Below are positions 1-9,900 of a DNA stretch of 64,000 bases, piece by piece; the first letter of the stretch is position 1, and each line of letters begins with the position of its first letter. The stretch is from Massilia frigida (GTDB taxonomy: Bacteria; Pseudomonadota; Gammaproteobacteria; Burkholderiales; Burkholderiaceae_D). The notes beneath the pieces are model-generated. The model made no database searches, had not been told where the DNA came from, and worked only from the letters and a program-made list of their open reading frames with translations. The stretch covers positions 1-64,000 of the forward strand of contig NZ_WHJG01000024.1 in the NCBI RefSeq assembly GCF_011682175.1, given 5' to 3'. Both the position numbers and the translations under genes were made by a program.

Positions 1-1090
1 CGCATCGCCGGCCAGCAAGGCCGAGAAAATACGCTGTTCCGTGTCCTCACCACTCGTCAGATGCATGAAGGTGGCGAGCCAGCGGTTCCGGTCATGAACC
101 GGTAACTCGCGCTGCGGTGCCAGCAAGGCCGTCATCCGGCCAAGCACGTCAAGCGGGAAGCGCTGCGCCACGCGCTCCCAGACGTCGCCGCGCGCGCCGA
201 TGCGGGCGATGGCAGCGCGTGCCGCTTCGCTGTGCGTACTGAATACATCCGCCGGCAGGAGCGCCGCATCGCCGGCCAGCAAGGCCGAGAAAATACGCTG
301 TTCCGTGTCCTCACCACTCGTCAGATGCATGAAGGTGGCGAGCCAGCGGTTCCGGTCATGAACCGGTAACTCGCGCTGCGGTGCCAGCAAGCCCGTCATC
401 TGGTCGAGTACATCGAGCGGGAAGCGCTGCGCCAAGCCCTCCCAGATGTCGCGGCGGGTGCCGACGCGGGCGATGGCAGCGCGTGCCGCTTCGCTGTGCG
501 TACGGAATATATCCGCCGACAGAAGCGCTGGATCGCCGGCCAGCAAGGCGGAGAGTATGCGCTGTTCCGTGTCCTCACCCTTCGTCAGGTGTATGAAGTT
601 GGCGAGCCAGCGGTTCCGGTCACGCGTCGGTTGCTCTTGCTGAGGTGCCAGCAATGCCGTCATCCGGTCAAGTACCTCGAACGGGGAGCGCTGCGCAACG
701 CGCTCCCAGACGTCGCCGTGCGCGCCGACCCTGGCGATGGCGGAGCGTGCCGCGTCGCTGTGCGTACTGAATATGTCCACCGGCAGGTGCGCCATGTCGC
801 CGGCCAGCAAGGCCGAGAAAATACGCTGTTCCGTGTCATCGCCACTCGTCAGGTGCATGAAGTTGGCGAGCCAACGGTTCCGGTCATGAATCGGCAGCTC
901 GCGCTGCGGTGCCAGCAAGGCCGTCATACTATGAAGTACATCGAGCGGGAAACGCTGCGCCACGCGCTCCCAGACGTCGCCGCGCGCGCCGATACGGGCG
1001 ATGGCGTCGCGTGCGGCTTCGCTGTGCGTACTGAGCAGGTCTGCTGGCAGATTCGCCGCATCGCCAGCCAGCAGTGCCGAGAAAATGCGC
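1..1090 (-). repeat. 264-bp in-frame tandem repeats in the tape-measure gene
   Basis: The anchor for the protein motif (H/R)DRNRWLA lies at about 96, 360, 624 and 888, giving an exact 264-bp (88-codon) period. Bases 1-125 and 265-389 are almost perfectly identical. The other copies differ by scattered substitutions, and no indel breaks the frame. Older, more divergent and longer versions of the unit continue to the right (about 1090-2500). The array extends past the left edge, so total copy number is unknown. Confidence 0.95.
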
Positions 1091-3360
1091 TGTCTGGCGT
1101 CCGCACAGGTGTTCATGCCGATTGCGTCGGCGTAGCTGGCGGCGTCGAACGGCATCGCCGTCAGGTGCATGAAGCTGGCAAGCCAGCGCTCCGGCCCGCA
1201 GACCGCCAGCTCGCGCAAGATGTCACCGGCCTGCGGCGCCAGCAAAGCCGTCATCCGGTGAAGGATATCGGGCGCGAAGCGTTGCGTTATCCGCTCCCAG
1301 ACTTCGCGGCGTGCGCCGATGCGGGCAATGGCGTCCCGCGCGGCTTCGCCGTGTGTGACAAAGGCATCCGGCGGGAGGCTTTCCGCGTCCGCAGCCAGCA
1401 AGGCCGAAAAAATGCGCGCTTGCGCCGCTGCGCCGACGGCATGCGTCATCGCAGCCGTGTAGCGGTCCGCGTCGAACGGCATGGCCACGAGGTACATCAT
1501 GCTGGCGAACCAGCAGTCCCGCTCGGCCAGCGCGGCGCCGCCGAGGCGATGCAGGATGGCGGGCGCCTGCGGCGCCATCAGCGCGGTCATCTCATCGAGC
1601 AGCGCCATGGGAAAGCGCTGGGCCACGCGCTTCCAGGCGTCCGTATTGGCCCCGATATGCGCAATCGCCGCGCGCGTGGGTTCGCCGGGCAGGTCCGGCA
1701 GCGCGGATGCATCGGCATCGAACAGCGCGCGCAGCACGCATGCCGTCGCGGCGCGCGCTTCGACGGCTGCGGGATCGAAGGCCGTGCCCTGGCGCAGATC
1801 GTCCCACGCCGCGCGCAGAAAGTCCGCCGGGCTGACGCTGCCGGCCGCATGGGCGGCGATTTCCTGCCTGCGGATGCCGGATAGTTGCTCGCCTTGCGCG
1901 CTGGCCAGGCATGCGTCGATCCGCTGCCACAGCTTGACCACGAGTGCGCTCGGGGCGCGCAGCGCGGCGTGGTAGCGCGCGGCGTCGAACGGCACGGCGC
2001 TCAGGTGCATCACCCCGGCCAGCCAGGCGCTGCGTGCTTGTGCGGACGGGAGCGCCGCCACGCGGGCTTCTGGAATGGACAATGCCTGCGGCGCCAGGAG
2101 CATGGTCAGCTCGTCGAGCAGCGCCAGGGGAAAGCGCTGCGCGACGCGCTGCCAGAGGTCGTGGCGCGCGCCGATCCCGCGCATCGCGTCCGCCAGTGCG
2201 CCGGCATGGGCTGCGCGCAGGGCCGTCCACGCGGGTGGCAGGTCGTCCGGATTGGCTTGCGTGAGCATGCGAACGAACTGTTTGACCTTCACGTCTGCGG
2301 CGGCGGCGGGCGCCAGCGCCTCGAACATGGCGTCTGCCCAGCCATCGCGCCCGTGACCTGCGGCCGCCGATCCGGCCAGTGCCGCCATGTCGTCCAGCAT
2401 GGACAGTGGAAAATGCGCGGCGATACGCTGCCATAAGGCCTGGTCCGCGCCCTGGCGCAGCATGACCGCGCGCAGTGCCGGGGCGCGGTGCGCCACCAGC
2501 TCGTCCCAGTCGGCGCAGATGGACGCCGCGTCGGTCACCGACAGCGCCTGTGCGAAGCGCGCCTGCGCATCGTCGGCGGGGTGGCCACGCCCGGCACTAT
2601 CGATGCCGATCGCCCGCAGCAGTGCCGGGGTGTGCGCGCTGGCGCCAGGTTCGAGCGCGGCGGCGGCAGCGCGCAGTGCCGGCGTGGCCGCGCCCGATGC
2701 CGCGCCCAGCACCTGCGCCAGCACCAGTTCCCACAGCGTGCGCACTTGGTGACGACGCGCCCCGGCGTCGCCCGGAAGTGCGGCGCCGATCGCGTCCACC
2801 AGTGCCAGCCAGGCTTCGGCCTCGTGCGCCAGCAGCGGCAGGAGGCGGCGCAGCTGTTCCCCATCGAACTGCTGCGCCAGGCGCTTGACGGCACTCGGGG
2901 CGGCCGCTGCGCGGCGCAGGATGGCCGGCAAGGCCAGGGCCTCGTTGGCCAGCAGGCGCTCAAGCAGTGCGCCCGGGGTGTCGCCACGCCCGTCCATTGC
3001 GCCGCTGCGCAGGAAGCGCTCGAATAGCGCGCCATCGCTGCCCGCCGCGCCCGTGTCGGCGGCGACGCCAGGGTTGGCGCGCAAGGCTTCACCGAGCGCG
3101 CCGCGCAGCAGCTCGCGCAGGCGTTCGCCCAGTTCCGCGTCGAGCAGGTGCGCGGGGACGTCGCCCAGATCGATGTCGAGCCGCTCGATGCGGTGCAGGC
3201 GGCCGTCATCCATTTCGTCGAGCACCGCTTCCAGCTCCGGCAGCATGCGCCCCTTCACCAGTTCCAGCAGGCGCTCGTGCGGCACCGGCTGGGGGCGCGG
3301 CGCATCGCTTTCGAATGTCAGCTCGACATGCAGTTCTCCGATGCGGTGGAGGGCGCTCAT
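1..3360 (-). CDS. eCIS tape-measure protein (CIS_TMP family), 3' end beyond window
   Basis: An uninterrupted frame runs leftward from ATG at 3360 to the window edge (1120 codons, no stop), so the C-terminus is missing. The N-terminus (MSALHRIGELHVELTF, then HRIERLDIDLGDVP and a leucine-rich helix near residues 50-100) is the signature of contractile-injection-system tape-measure proteins, which set tail length during assembly. The rest is built from about eight repeats around a W-x-R-[VI]-A-x-x-F-P core. The first ones are divergent; those in the last third are near-identical 88-residue units. The start lies 4 nt after the stop of the 820-aa baseplate gene, so it is the last visible gene of the operon. 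Family assignment rests on the N-terminal motif and position. An AAA ATPase gene might be expected further left, but that cannot be seen. Confidence 0.85.
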   Translation of the reverse strand, partial: MSALHRIGELHVELTFESDAPRPQPVPHERLLELVKGRMLPELEAVLDEMDDGRLHRIERLDIDLGDVPAHLLDAELGERLRELLRGALGEALRANPGVAADTGAAGSDGALFERFLRSGAMDGRGDTPGALLERLLANEALALPAILRRAAAAPSAVKRLAQQFDGEQLRRLLPLLAHEAEAWLALVDAIGAALPGDAGARRHQVRTLWELVLAQVLGAASGAATPALRAAAAALEPGASAHTPALLRAIGIDSAGRGHPADDAQARFAQALSVTDAASICADWDELVAHRAPALRAVMLRQGADQALWQRIAAHFPLSMLDDMAALAGSAAAGHGRDGWADAMFEALAPAAAADVKVKQFVRMLTQANPDDLPPAWTALRAAHAGALADAMRGIGARHDLWQRVAQRFPLALLDELTMLLAPQALSIPEARVAALPSAQARSAWLAGVMHLSAVPFDAARYHAALRAPSALVVKLWQRIDACLASAQGEQLSGIRRQEIAAHAAGSVSPADFLRAAWDDLRQGTAFDPAAVEARAATACVLRALFDADASALPDLPGEPTRAAIAHIGANTDAWKRVAQRFPMALLDEMTALMAPQAPAILHRLGGAALAERDCWFASMMYLVAMPFDADRYTAAMTHAVGAAAQARIFSALLAADAESLPPDAFVTHGEAARDAIARIGARREVWERITQRFAPDILHRMTALLAPQAGDILRELAVCGPERWLASFMHLTAMPFDAASYADAIGMNTCADARQRIFSALLAGDAANLPADLLSTHSEAARDAIARIGARGDVWERVAQRFPLDVLHSMTALLAPQRELPIHDRNRWLANFMHLTSGDDTEQRIFSALLAGDMAHLPVDIFSTHSDAARSAIARVGAHGDVWERVAQRSPFEVLDRMTALLAPQQEQPTRDRNRWLANFIHLTKGEDTEQRILSALLAGDPALLSADIFRTHSEAARAAIARVGTRRDIWEGLAQRFPLDVLDQMTGLLAPQRELPVHDRNRWLATFMHLTSGEDTEQRIFSALLAGDAALLPADVFSTHSEAARAAIARIGARGDVWERVAQRFPLDVLGRMTALLAPQRELPVHDRNRWLATFMHLTSGEDTEQRIFSALLAGDA

Positions 3361-3364
3361 CGGC

Positions 3365-5827
3365 TCATACCCAGTGACTGGCGGCGTCACGCTGCTGGCG
3401 CAGCAGGAACCTGGTCAGGTAAGCGGAGGCCTTGTCGAGGGCATTGTCGGCGTCCGCCGCGTCGTGGCCGGCCAACGCAGCATGCCGCAGCTTGTCGAGC
3501 CAGATGCGAAAATGCGTTTCAAAATCGTCCATCTGCACGTAGCCCAGCCAGTAGAAGGTGGGCAGGATGTGGGCCGGCAGGTTCAGGCTGACGGTTTCCT
3601 GCGCCAGCTTCTGGAATTCCGGGTCGTGAAAGCGCGCGGTCCAGTTGGGGAACACGACACTGACGCGGAACGGGTAAAAGTCGTCGCCGGCGGCGCAGGG
3701 CTCCGTGTTGCCGGTGCGGCGCGGGCGCAGCAGGGTGTGTTCGATCAGGTGAAAGCCTTCGCAACGCATGTTCAGCGTGCGCAGGGTCTCGCTCAAGTTT
3801 TTCAGTTCGCCGGCATCCTCGCCGGATGCGAGCTCGCCCAAAGGCCAGTACTCCAACGGCGCGTTCCTGACCTTGAAACGGACCACGTCGCGTCCCTCCG
3901 GGGTGCGGTCGATATCCAGCCGGCCGGGCGCGAAGGCCTTGCGCATCAGGGTCGCGGCGATCCTCATGGTGGCGCCGGGCCGCGCCGCGCGCAGGTGCCT
4001 GAACACGCCGGACAGCGCTCCCTGCGCCAGGTGCTCGTCGGGCACGATGCGCAGGCCGGCGCGCCGCATCGGCTCGCACAGCGAGCGGCAGCAGTCATGT
4101 TCGTGCAGTCCAAGCAAGATGGCGATCTTGCGCTGGGCGCCGCTGACGTTGTCGCTGTCCCAGGCTGGCAGGTCGTAGCGAAAGCCGGCGGCGCGCTGGC
4201 GCAGCAGCACCACGATGCGGGTGAGGAAGGCCAGTTTGTTATCGAGCAGCCAGGCTTGCATCGCCTGGCGCACCGGGAAGTACACATTGAATTTGCGTAG
4301 CGCCTGCTGCGTGTAGGACTCGCCGTACATCGCCAGCATGACGTCGATCACGCGCTCGCGCCGGTCTTCGAAGGGATCGAGGCGGCGCCGGATCGCATCG
4401 AGTTCCTGCGCCATCTGGTCAGGCTCGCGCGTGTACAGCGGCTCGATATCGGGCAGCATGGCGTTGTTCAGCGCTTGCGAAAAATACGATTGGGCCAGGT
4501 CCGTATCGATCGAAAACACGCTGGCGATGCCGGCCAGGTTTTGCAGGTAGTTCGCCATCACCTGCTCGAAGACATACAGGTAGGCCTTGAGCTGGCGCGC
4601 GTGGGCGTGGGCTTCGGGCGGGGCGCTGGCCGGCACGCCGTAGGCATTGATGCCGTAGATCGCCGGGAACTGGTGCTGGATCGAGTAGTACGGCGCCAGC
4701 GGCTGGCCGGCGCCGGCCGCAACCTCGCCCAGGTGCTCCAGCGAGGCGTGGCGCTGGCGCAGCGCGCGCGCTTCGAACTGCAGTTTGTTCAAATTGATCC
4801 TGGCGCTCGAGATCAGTGCGTTCAGGGCGTCGCTGTCACTCTCGGCGGCGCTGTCGGTGGCCATTGTCTGGCCCATGAAATGGACGTGCAGCAGGCGCTT
4901 TTGCTGTGCGTTGCCGGGGAAGCACAGGCGCGGTATCAGCCCGCCCGCGCCACCGGGACTGGCCGGCCGGCCGTCGGCGGTGCACAAGCTAAGCGCATGG
5001 ACCTGGCGCACGCCATCGATGCCGCGTATCAGTCCGATCAGGCGTGGCAGCGAAATGGCGGCGTCGGGCTCGACCTGGAGGCTCTCGGTGATGTGGCCGT
5101 GCGTCGTGAACGGACCGGAAAACAGCTGGTCGGGCGGCATGCCGTCGGCCGCCGCATGCTCGTAGCTGTTCAATTGCAGGCCCGAGATGACGTGGTGGGC
5201 GCACCGGAAAAAAATGTCGGCGTAGATCGCGGCCGGATCGCGCCGGCTGTGCACTTCGATATCGCCTTTCAAGTAGAAATCCTCGGTCTCGAGTGCGGTG
5301 ATGCGCCCGATGTCCTGGCACAGCGCGCGCTCGGTGCCGGCCTCGGCGCGGATGCGGCGCGCCACCCCGGCCGCCTGCGCCTGCGCCTGCGCCGGCTCCG
5401 TGCGCACGCCGGTGGCGGGATCGCCCAGCTTGAATGCGATGTCGATCAAGCCATCGCCGGCCTCGCTTACCCACACATCCTCGATGCCGGGAATGCGGTC
5501 GTACAGCAGGCGGCGCCAGTCGCCGGCGGTGATCGGCTCGCTCGGGAAAATCGCTTGCGGCAGGTGCAGCGCGTGCCGTTCCAGGTCGATCGCGCCATCG
5601 CGCCCGGCCAGGTAATCCTCGTGCCGGAAGGCGGAGCGGTAAGCCAGTTCGGTGAGCGCGTAGCTGAGCTGGTCGAGCATGGTCACGCCCGGATCGTGGG
5701 CGTTGTAATCGGTCCAGCGCTGCCCGCACAGCGCTTGCAGCAAGGTCGTGCCGGTGCGCTGGAGGGCCTCGAAATCGAGGCCGTCGGGATCTGGCCCGCG
5801 ACTCGGAATGCTCAGCGCTGCGCTCAT
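3365..5827 (-). CDS. eCIS baseplate protein, Afp12/Pvc12-like
   Basis: An 820-aa soluble protein with no signal peptide. Near residues 38-62 it carries YNAHDPGVTMLDQLSYALTE, a motif typical of baseplate-wedge proteins that accompany baseplate J in contractile injection systems. It lies two genes after the giant baseplate-J gene and just before the tape measure, the place held by afp12 in the Afp/PVC order. The predicted role is closing the hexagonal baseplate around the spike, as T4 gp7/gp6-type wedge subunits do. The ATG at 5827 overlaps the end of the preceding small gene by 4 nt, indicating translational coupling. The eCIS role is firm; the exact Afp12 equivalence is inferred from order and size. 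Confidence 0.75.
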   Translation of the reverse strand: MSAALSIPSRGPDPDGLDFEALQRTGTTLLQALCGQRWTDYNAHDPGVTMLDQLSYALTELAYRSAFRHEDYLAGRDGAIDLERHALHLPQAIFPSEPITAGDWRRLLYDRIPGIEDVWVSEAGDGLIDIAFKLGDPATGVRTEPAQAQAQAAGVARRIRAEAGTERALCQDIGRITALETEDFYLKGDIEVHSRRDPAAIYADIFFRCAHHVISGLQLNSYEHAAADGMPPDQLFSGPFTTHGHITESLQVEPDAAISLPRLIGLIRGIDGVRQVHALSLCTADGRPASPGGAGGLIPRLCFPGNAQQKRLLHVHFMGQTMATDSAAESDSDALNALISSARINLNKLQFEARALRQRHASLEHLGEVAAGAGQPLAPYYSIQHQFPAIYGINAYGVPASAPPEAHAHARQLKAYLYVFEQVMANYLQNLAGIASVFSIDTDLAQSYFSQALNNAMLPDIEPLYTREPDQMAQELDAIRRRLDPFEDRRERVIDVMLAMYGESYTQQALRKFNVYFPVRQAMQAWLLDNKLAFLTRIVVLLRQRAAGFRYDLPAWDSDNVSGAQRKIAILLGLHEHDCCRSLCEPMRRAGLRIVPDEHLAQGALSGVFRHLRAARPGATMRIAATLMRKAFAPGRLDIDRTPEGRDVVRFKVRNAPLEYWPLGELASGEDAGELKNLSETLRTLNMRCEGFHLIEHTLLRPRRTGNTEPCAAGDDFYPFRVSVVFPNWTARFHDPEFQKLAQETVSLNLPAHILPTFYWLGYVQMDDFETHFRIWLDKLRHAALAGHDAADADNALDKASAYLTRFLLRQQRDAASHWV

Positions 5828-6102
5828 GCCTCGCCCATGCCGGCCACCTGCTCTTCCAGCGCGTCCATCAGCAGGTGCACCCGGTGGTAGGGCAGCAGGC
5901 GCAGGGCGCCGACGATCAGTTGCAGGTCGGGCAGGCTGACGCTGTAGGCCTGGGCGGCATCCTCGCCGGCGCCAGCGCCGGCATTGGCCTGGCGGTTCAG
6001 GCGTCCGATCAGGTCGAACACGGTCTTGAACGGCAGCTCGGCCAGCGCCTCGATCACCAGCGTGCCCTGGTCGGCGCGCAGCGACAGCGTGAGCGCGCTC
6101 AC
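5824..6102 (-). CDS. small conserved eCIS operon protein of unknown function
   Basis: A 92-aa protein starting with GTG at 6102 (VSALTLSLRADQG). This GTG overlaps the TGA of the upstream fibre-like gene (GTGA arrangement), which makes it a better start than the upstream ATG at 6306 lying inside the neighbouring gene. The protein is mostly helical and hydrophobic-patterned with no signal peptide, transmembrane helix or cysteines. I do not recognise the family. Overlapping genes on both sides imply that it is co-made with the baseplate proteins, so a small assembly factor or baseplate accessory is the simplest inference. Confidence 0.6.
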   Translation of the reverse strand: MSALTLSLRADQGTLVIEALAELPFKTVFDLIGRLNRQANAGAGAGEDAAQAYSVSLPDLQLIVGALRLLPYHRVHLLMDALEEQVAGMGEA

Positions 6103-6941
6103 GGCTGGCCGCCGCGTGCCGACTTCGGCCAGCCGGCCTTCATCGCCGGGTCGAACCAGAGCTGGGTCAGGTAGACCCGGACCGCGGTGCGCTCGGCCGC
6201 CGTGGTGGCGTCGGCGTCGTAGGCGCAGCCGACCCGGATTTGCAGCCGGTAGGGCGAGGTGGCGGCCTTGCCGGCCCCGCTCCAGCGCAGTTCGAGGCGG
6301 CTGCATTTGCTGCCGTAGTGGGCCTGGTGATAGGTGATCTCGTTCTTGCCGCCCTGGAAGGCGGACAGCGCAAAGGCGTGCAGCAGCGCGTACTTGCCGG
6401 AATCGGGCTTGCCGGCGCCGGCCATCACCTCGAACGCCTGGCAGCCGGTGAGGTCGGAGGTGATGTCGTGCCAGTCGCCGTCGGCCGGCACGCTGGCGCA
6501 GGCGCGTCCGAGGCGGCCGTCGGCCACGATCCGCCCTTGCAGGTCGAGCTCGAACTGGCTGGTGGCCGCGCGCGGGGTTCCGGGCAGGGCGGCGAAGCGG
6601 ACTTCGGCGCCGGCCGGGCTGAGCGCCATCGCCTTGCGGTAGCCGGGCGCGCCGTCCGGGCCGTCCGCCGTTTGCGGGCCGCCGGTGCCGAACACCAGGC
6701 TGCCGCCGCCCTTGTCCATGCGCACCGACCAGATCGCGCTCTTGTCGGCGATGTCATGGTAAAAGCTCATCAATCGGCCCTGGCCGATCTGGCCGACCTT
6801 GAGCCCGTCGTGGGCATTCTTGTCGAATTGCTGGTCGACGATGTTGAGCATCGATTCGATCAGGGCGCCAAACGCGTCCTGGGCTGGCATCGCGCCTTTC
6901 TGGAACAGCCGCTTGAGTGTTTCCCGGCTATGAAGCGCCAT
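6099..6941 (-). CDS. eCIS fibre-like / baseplate-associated protein
   Basis: 280 aa. The N-terminal helix region (residues 1-60, with FGALIESMLNIVDQ) looks like a short trimeric fibre base. The C-terminal half holds CQAFEVMAG and YALLHAFALSAF followed by ITYHQAHYGSKC, a module I associate with fibre-like proteins encoded after baseplate J in eCIS clusters of several phyla. It probably decorates the baseplate or contributes to target contact. The start at 6941 overlaps the end of the baseplate-J gene by 14 nt. It is much shorter than Afp13 receptor-binding fibres, and no long collagen-like or adenovirus-knob-like fibre is visible. It could instead be a structural plug. Confidence 0.6.
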   Translation of the reverse strand: MALHSRETLKRLFQKGAMPAQDAFGALIESMLNIVDQQFDKNAHDGLKVGQIGQGRLMSFYHDIADKSAIWSVRMDKGGGSLVFGTGGPQTADGPDGAPGYRKAMALSPAGAEVRFAALPGTPRAATSQFELDLQGRIVADGRLGRACASVPADGDWHDITSDLTGCQAFEVMAGAGKPDSGKYALLHAFALSAFQGGKNEITYHQAHYGSKCSRLELRWSGAGKAATSPYRLQIRVGCAYDADATTAAERTAVRVYLTQLWFDPAMKAGWPKSARGGQP

Positions 6942-9900
6942 TGCTATCCTTTGGTGAAATAATGAAGGTGGAACCGATGTCGAGCGTGTTCAGGTCGGCC
7001 GCGCGGGCGGCGTCGCTGCTGCTGGCCATGCCGATCAGGTGGCTGTGCAGCGGCACCGCCACGCTCCACGGATACTGCGGCGTGAGCGCGGCCGCGGCGG
7101 CACCGGCGGCATCGACCCCGCTCGCCGTGTCCGACAGCACGAAGCGTGCGGCGCCGGTGGGCGCCACGCGCAGCATCGAGCAGCCGCTGACGTCGGCAAT
7201 GTAGTCGAGGCCGATGATGAACGATTCGACGTCGTGCATGCGCACGCGCCAGCCGAAATGGGTTTGCGGTCCCGGCGCGCGCCATGGCGACAGGAAAGCG
7301 GAAATATCCTGGTTCAGGCGCGTGATGTAGTGGCCGCCGGCCAGCCCTTCCTTGAGGCGGATGCCGCAGCGCACCTGGATTTGCTCGTACACCGGCGGCT
7401 TGACCGCGATCGTGGCCGCCGGCGGCGCCACGCTGCGGATGAAGCGCGCGATGTCGTCGACCAGCTTGCCGTTCAGATGGGGCATGGCGTCGAGCGGCGC
7501 GCCGTCCGCCACATGCGGCAGCGCGACGATCAGCAGGTGGCCGGGGCGCACCCAGTCGCGCGCCGAGACGCCCTCGGTGACCATATTCGGGAAGCACTTG
7601 ACCTTGTAGACGTCGGGAAATTGCTGCAGGATCAGCGCTTCGTAGTCGGCCGGCGTCACCGCGCGCCCCTTGTGGCGCAGGCGCTCGGCGATCCGGGTAT
7701 GCATCTGGGTGCGGCTTTCCGGCAGCGCCCCGCCGGAGGAGGCGGCCACCTGGGTGATCTTGCCCAGGCCGGCAATGACGGTGCGGCTGCGTTCGATGCT
7801 GGCGGGCGGCAGGATCATGCTCTCCAGGGGCCCCGCGACGGCGCTCTGGCGCCGGATTTGCAGGGCGTGGGCGTACACCGTGTAGACGCTGCAGAAGTGC
7901 TCCAGCGCGGCCGACGCGCCCACCCGCAGCCAGTACAGGCCGGCCGGCATGACGGTATTGTCGAGGCTGATGTCGGGCGGCATCGACAGCGTGACCACGC
8001 CCGAGGTCATGAAGGCGCTGGTGCCGTCGGCGATGATATTGCGGCGCGCCAGCGGTTTCCAGCGGTTGCCGCTCAGGTAAGACCAGTTCGGCTCGCCCGG
8101 GTGGCCGGGCGCCGAATCGTCGCGCAGGTGGAAGAACAAGGTCAGCGCGGCCTCGAAGCCGCTGGCGGCCAGGCCGATATGCAGGTTGCCCAGGTACTCG
8201 CAGTCGGGAATCAGGGTGGCGCCGGTCTCGGTGGCGGCGCCGATCGCTTCCCAGCCGTGCGGGTGCAGGTGGATCAGCAGGTTGTTGGCCAGCGCCTTGG
8301 GCTGCGCGCGCTGGTGCAGGTCGATATGGGCGATGGCGCGGTAATTGAGCGCGATGGTGTTGACCAGCGGGGTGTAGGGCAGGTCGGGCACGCCGGCCTG
8401 GAAGTGGCGGCTCTTGTCGCGCAGGTTGCGCGTCATGGCGTAGCTGAGTGCGTACGGATACTCGCGGTGGCCGAAGGCGAAGCGCGGCGCGGCCAGGGTG
8501 AACTTGAAGAAACCGTTGCGCGCCGTGGCGCTGTAGCTGGTTTCGGGCACGGCCGGCGCGGCGACCGGCTTGACGCGCGCGATCACGCTGTCGCACGGCA
8601 AAGTGACGTGGCGCAGCACGCGCTTGCTGGCGCTGCCGTAGTTGGTGCGAAACAGGGGCAGCCAGGGCGCTTCGGTGTCGTCCGGGCCCCAGACGCCGTC
8701 GGCCAGGGCCTCGACCCGGGCGACATACTGGTCGCTGTCCTGGGCGCCCGGATAATCGTGGTAGTACTCCAGGAACCCGCCACTGTCGGGCGGCAAGTCG
8801 CCCCATTCGAGGTCGATGTCGGCGCTGGTGAGGGTCTTGACGGCCGCTTCGTCGCTGCCGACGATCAGGTAGGAGCCGACCGTGGGCAGGGCGCCGAAGG
8901 GCTGGAACGGCAGGGCCGGGCTGAGCATGCCGATGTGGTTGTGCAGCAAGAGCTGGCGGCAGCCGCACACGTGCACCGTTATCGTGGCGGCGGCCAGGTG
9001 CAGCGCGCGCAGCAGGCCGAAGGGGTAGACGTAGCTGTCCGGATTGAGGCGCAGGCGCAGCATCGGCACGGCGACCTGGTAATCCTCGCCGTGCAGCGCG
9101 GGCGCGTACGGTACCACCGGCGGGGCGTCCAGGCCCAGCTCGAAGTCGATGCGCAGCGTGGGCGGCGTCGCCGCGCCGTCCTGCGCGTCGCCCTCCCAGC
9201 AGGGATAGTAGGCCGGCACCGGCAGCCATCCGGCCGGGCCGCTCAGCTCGATCAAGAACAGGCCGCGCAGGATGCGGGCGCGCACATCCTCCTGGTCGAT
9301 GCGCTCATCGCTGTCGGGGCCGTTCGGGCGCTTGTCGTGCAGCACCCTTTCCAGCGCGCCCAGGCGCTTGCCCAGGGTATCGTCGTCGAAGCGCAAGCCC
9401 AGGCTGACCCGGCGTATGCCTTCGCGCATCAGCAGCACCGTGCTGGCCAGGGCCAGCCCGAAGCGCGCATCCTGCACGCCGCGCTTGTCGCCCGGGTTCT
9501 TGGGCGCGCCCATCAGCGGCACGGCCGACAGCGGCGCCGGATCGGTGACGACCAGCTTGTCCGGCACGTCGAGCTGGCGGCACCAGATGTTGCTGGGCCA
9601 GGCGGCGTGGGGCGGCGCTTCGCCTTTCTGGTCCATGTCGGTTTCGGGGGCGATATCGGGGTCGCGGTGGCAGTACAGGGTGCTCAGCGAGCGCACCCGG
9701 GCGTCGCCTACCAGCAGGGCGCGCTCGGTCTGGTACACCAGCTGGGCGCCGGCGCCGCCGGGGCGCGCGAAAAACTCGGCGCCGGCCGGCACCTCCACGT
9801 ACTGGCCGGGGGCGCACGGTGCCACCACCAGGCAGGCATGGTCGGGCACGGCCGGCAGCGGCTTCATGCGTAGCACGCGCTCGTAATAGAAGTCGAGGTG

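Noticed and set aside
1-1090. CRISPR-like array
   Set aside because: Repeats are 264 bp, contiguous, coding and lack unique spacers.
496-1884. Plus-strand 462-codon frame over the 264-bp repeats
   Set aside because: The opposite frame is the tape-measure protein, with a family-typical N-terminus and no stop; the plus frame merely mirrors the repeats.
7039-9873. Long open frame (about 944 codons) on the plus strand
   Set aside because: It lies opposite the baseplate-J gene; composition is Arg/Gly/Val/His-rich nonsense without motifs, a common artefact of GC-rich codon bias.
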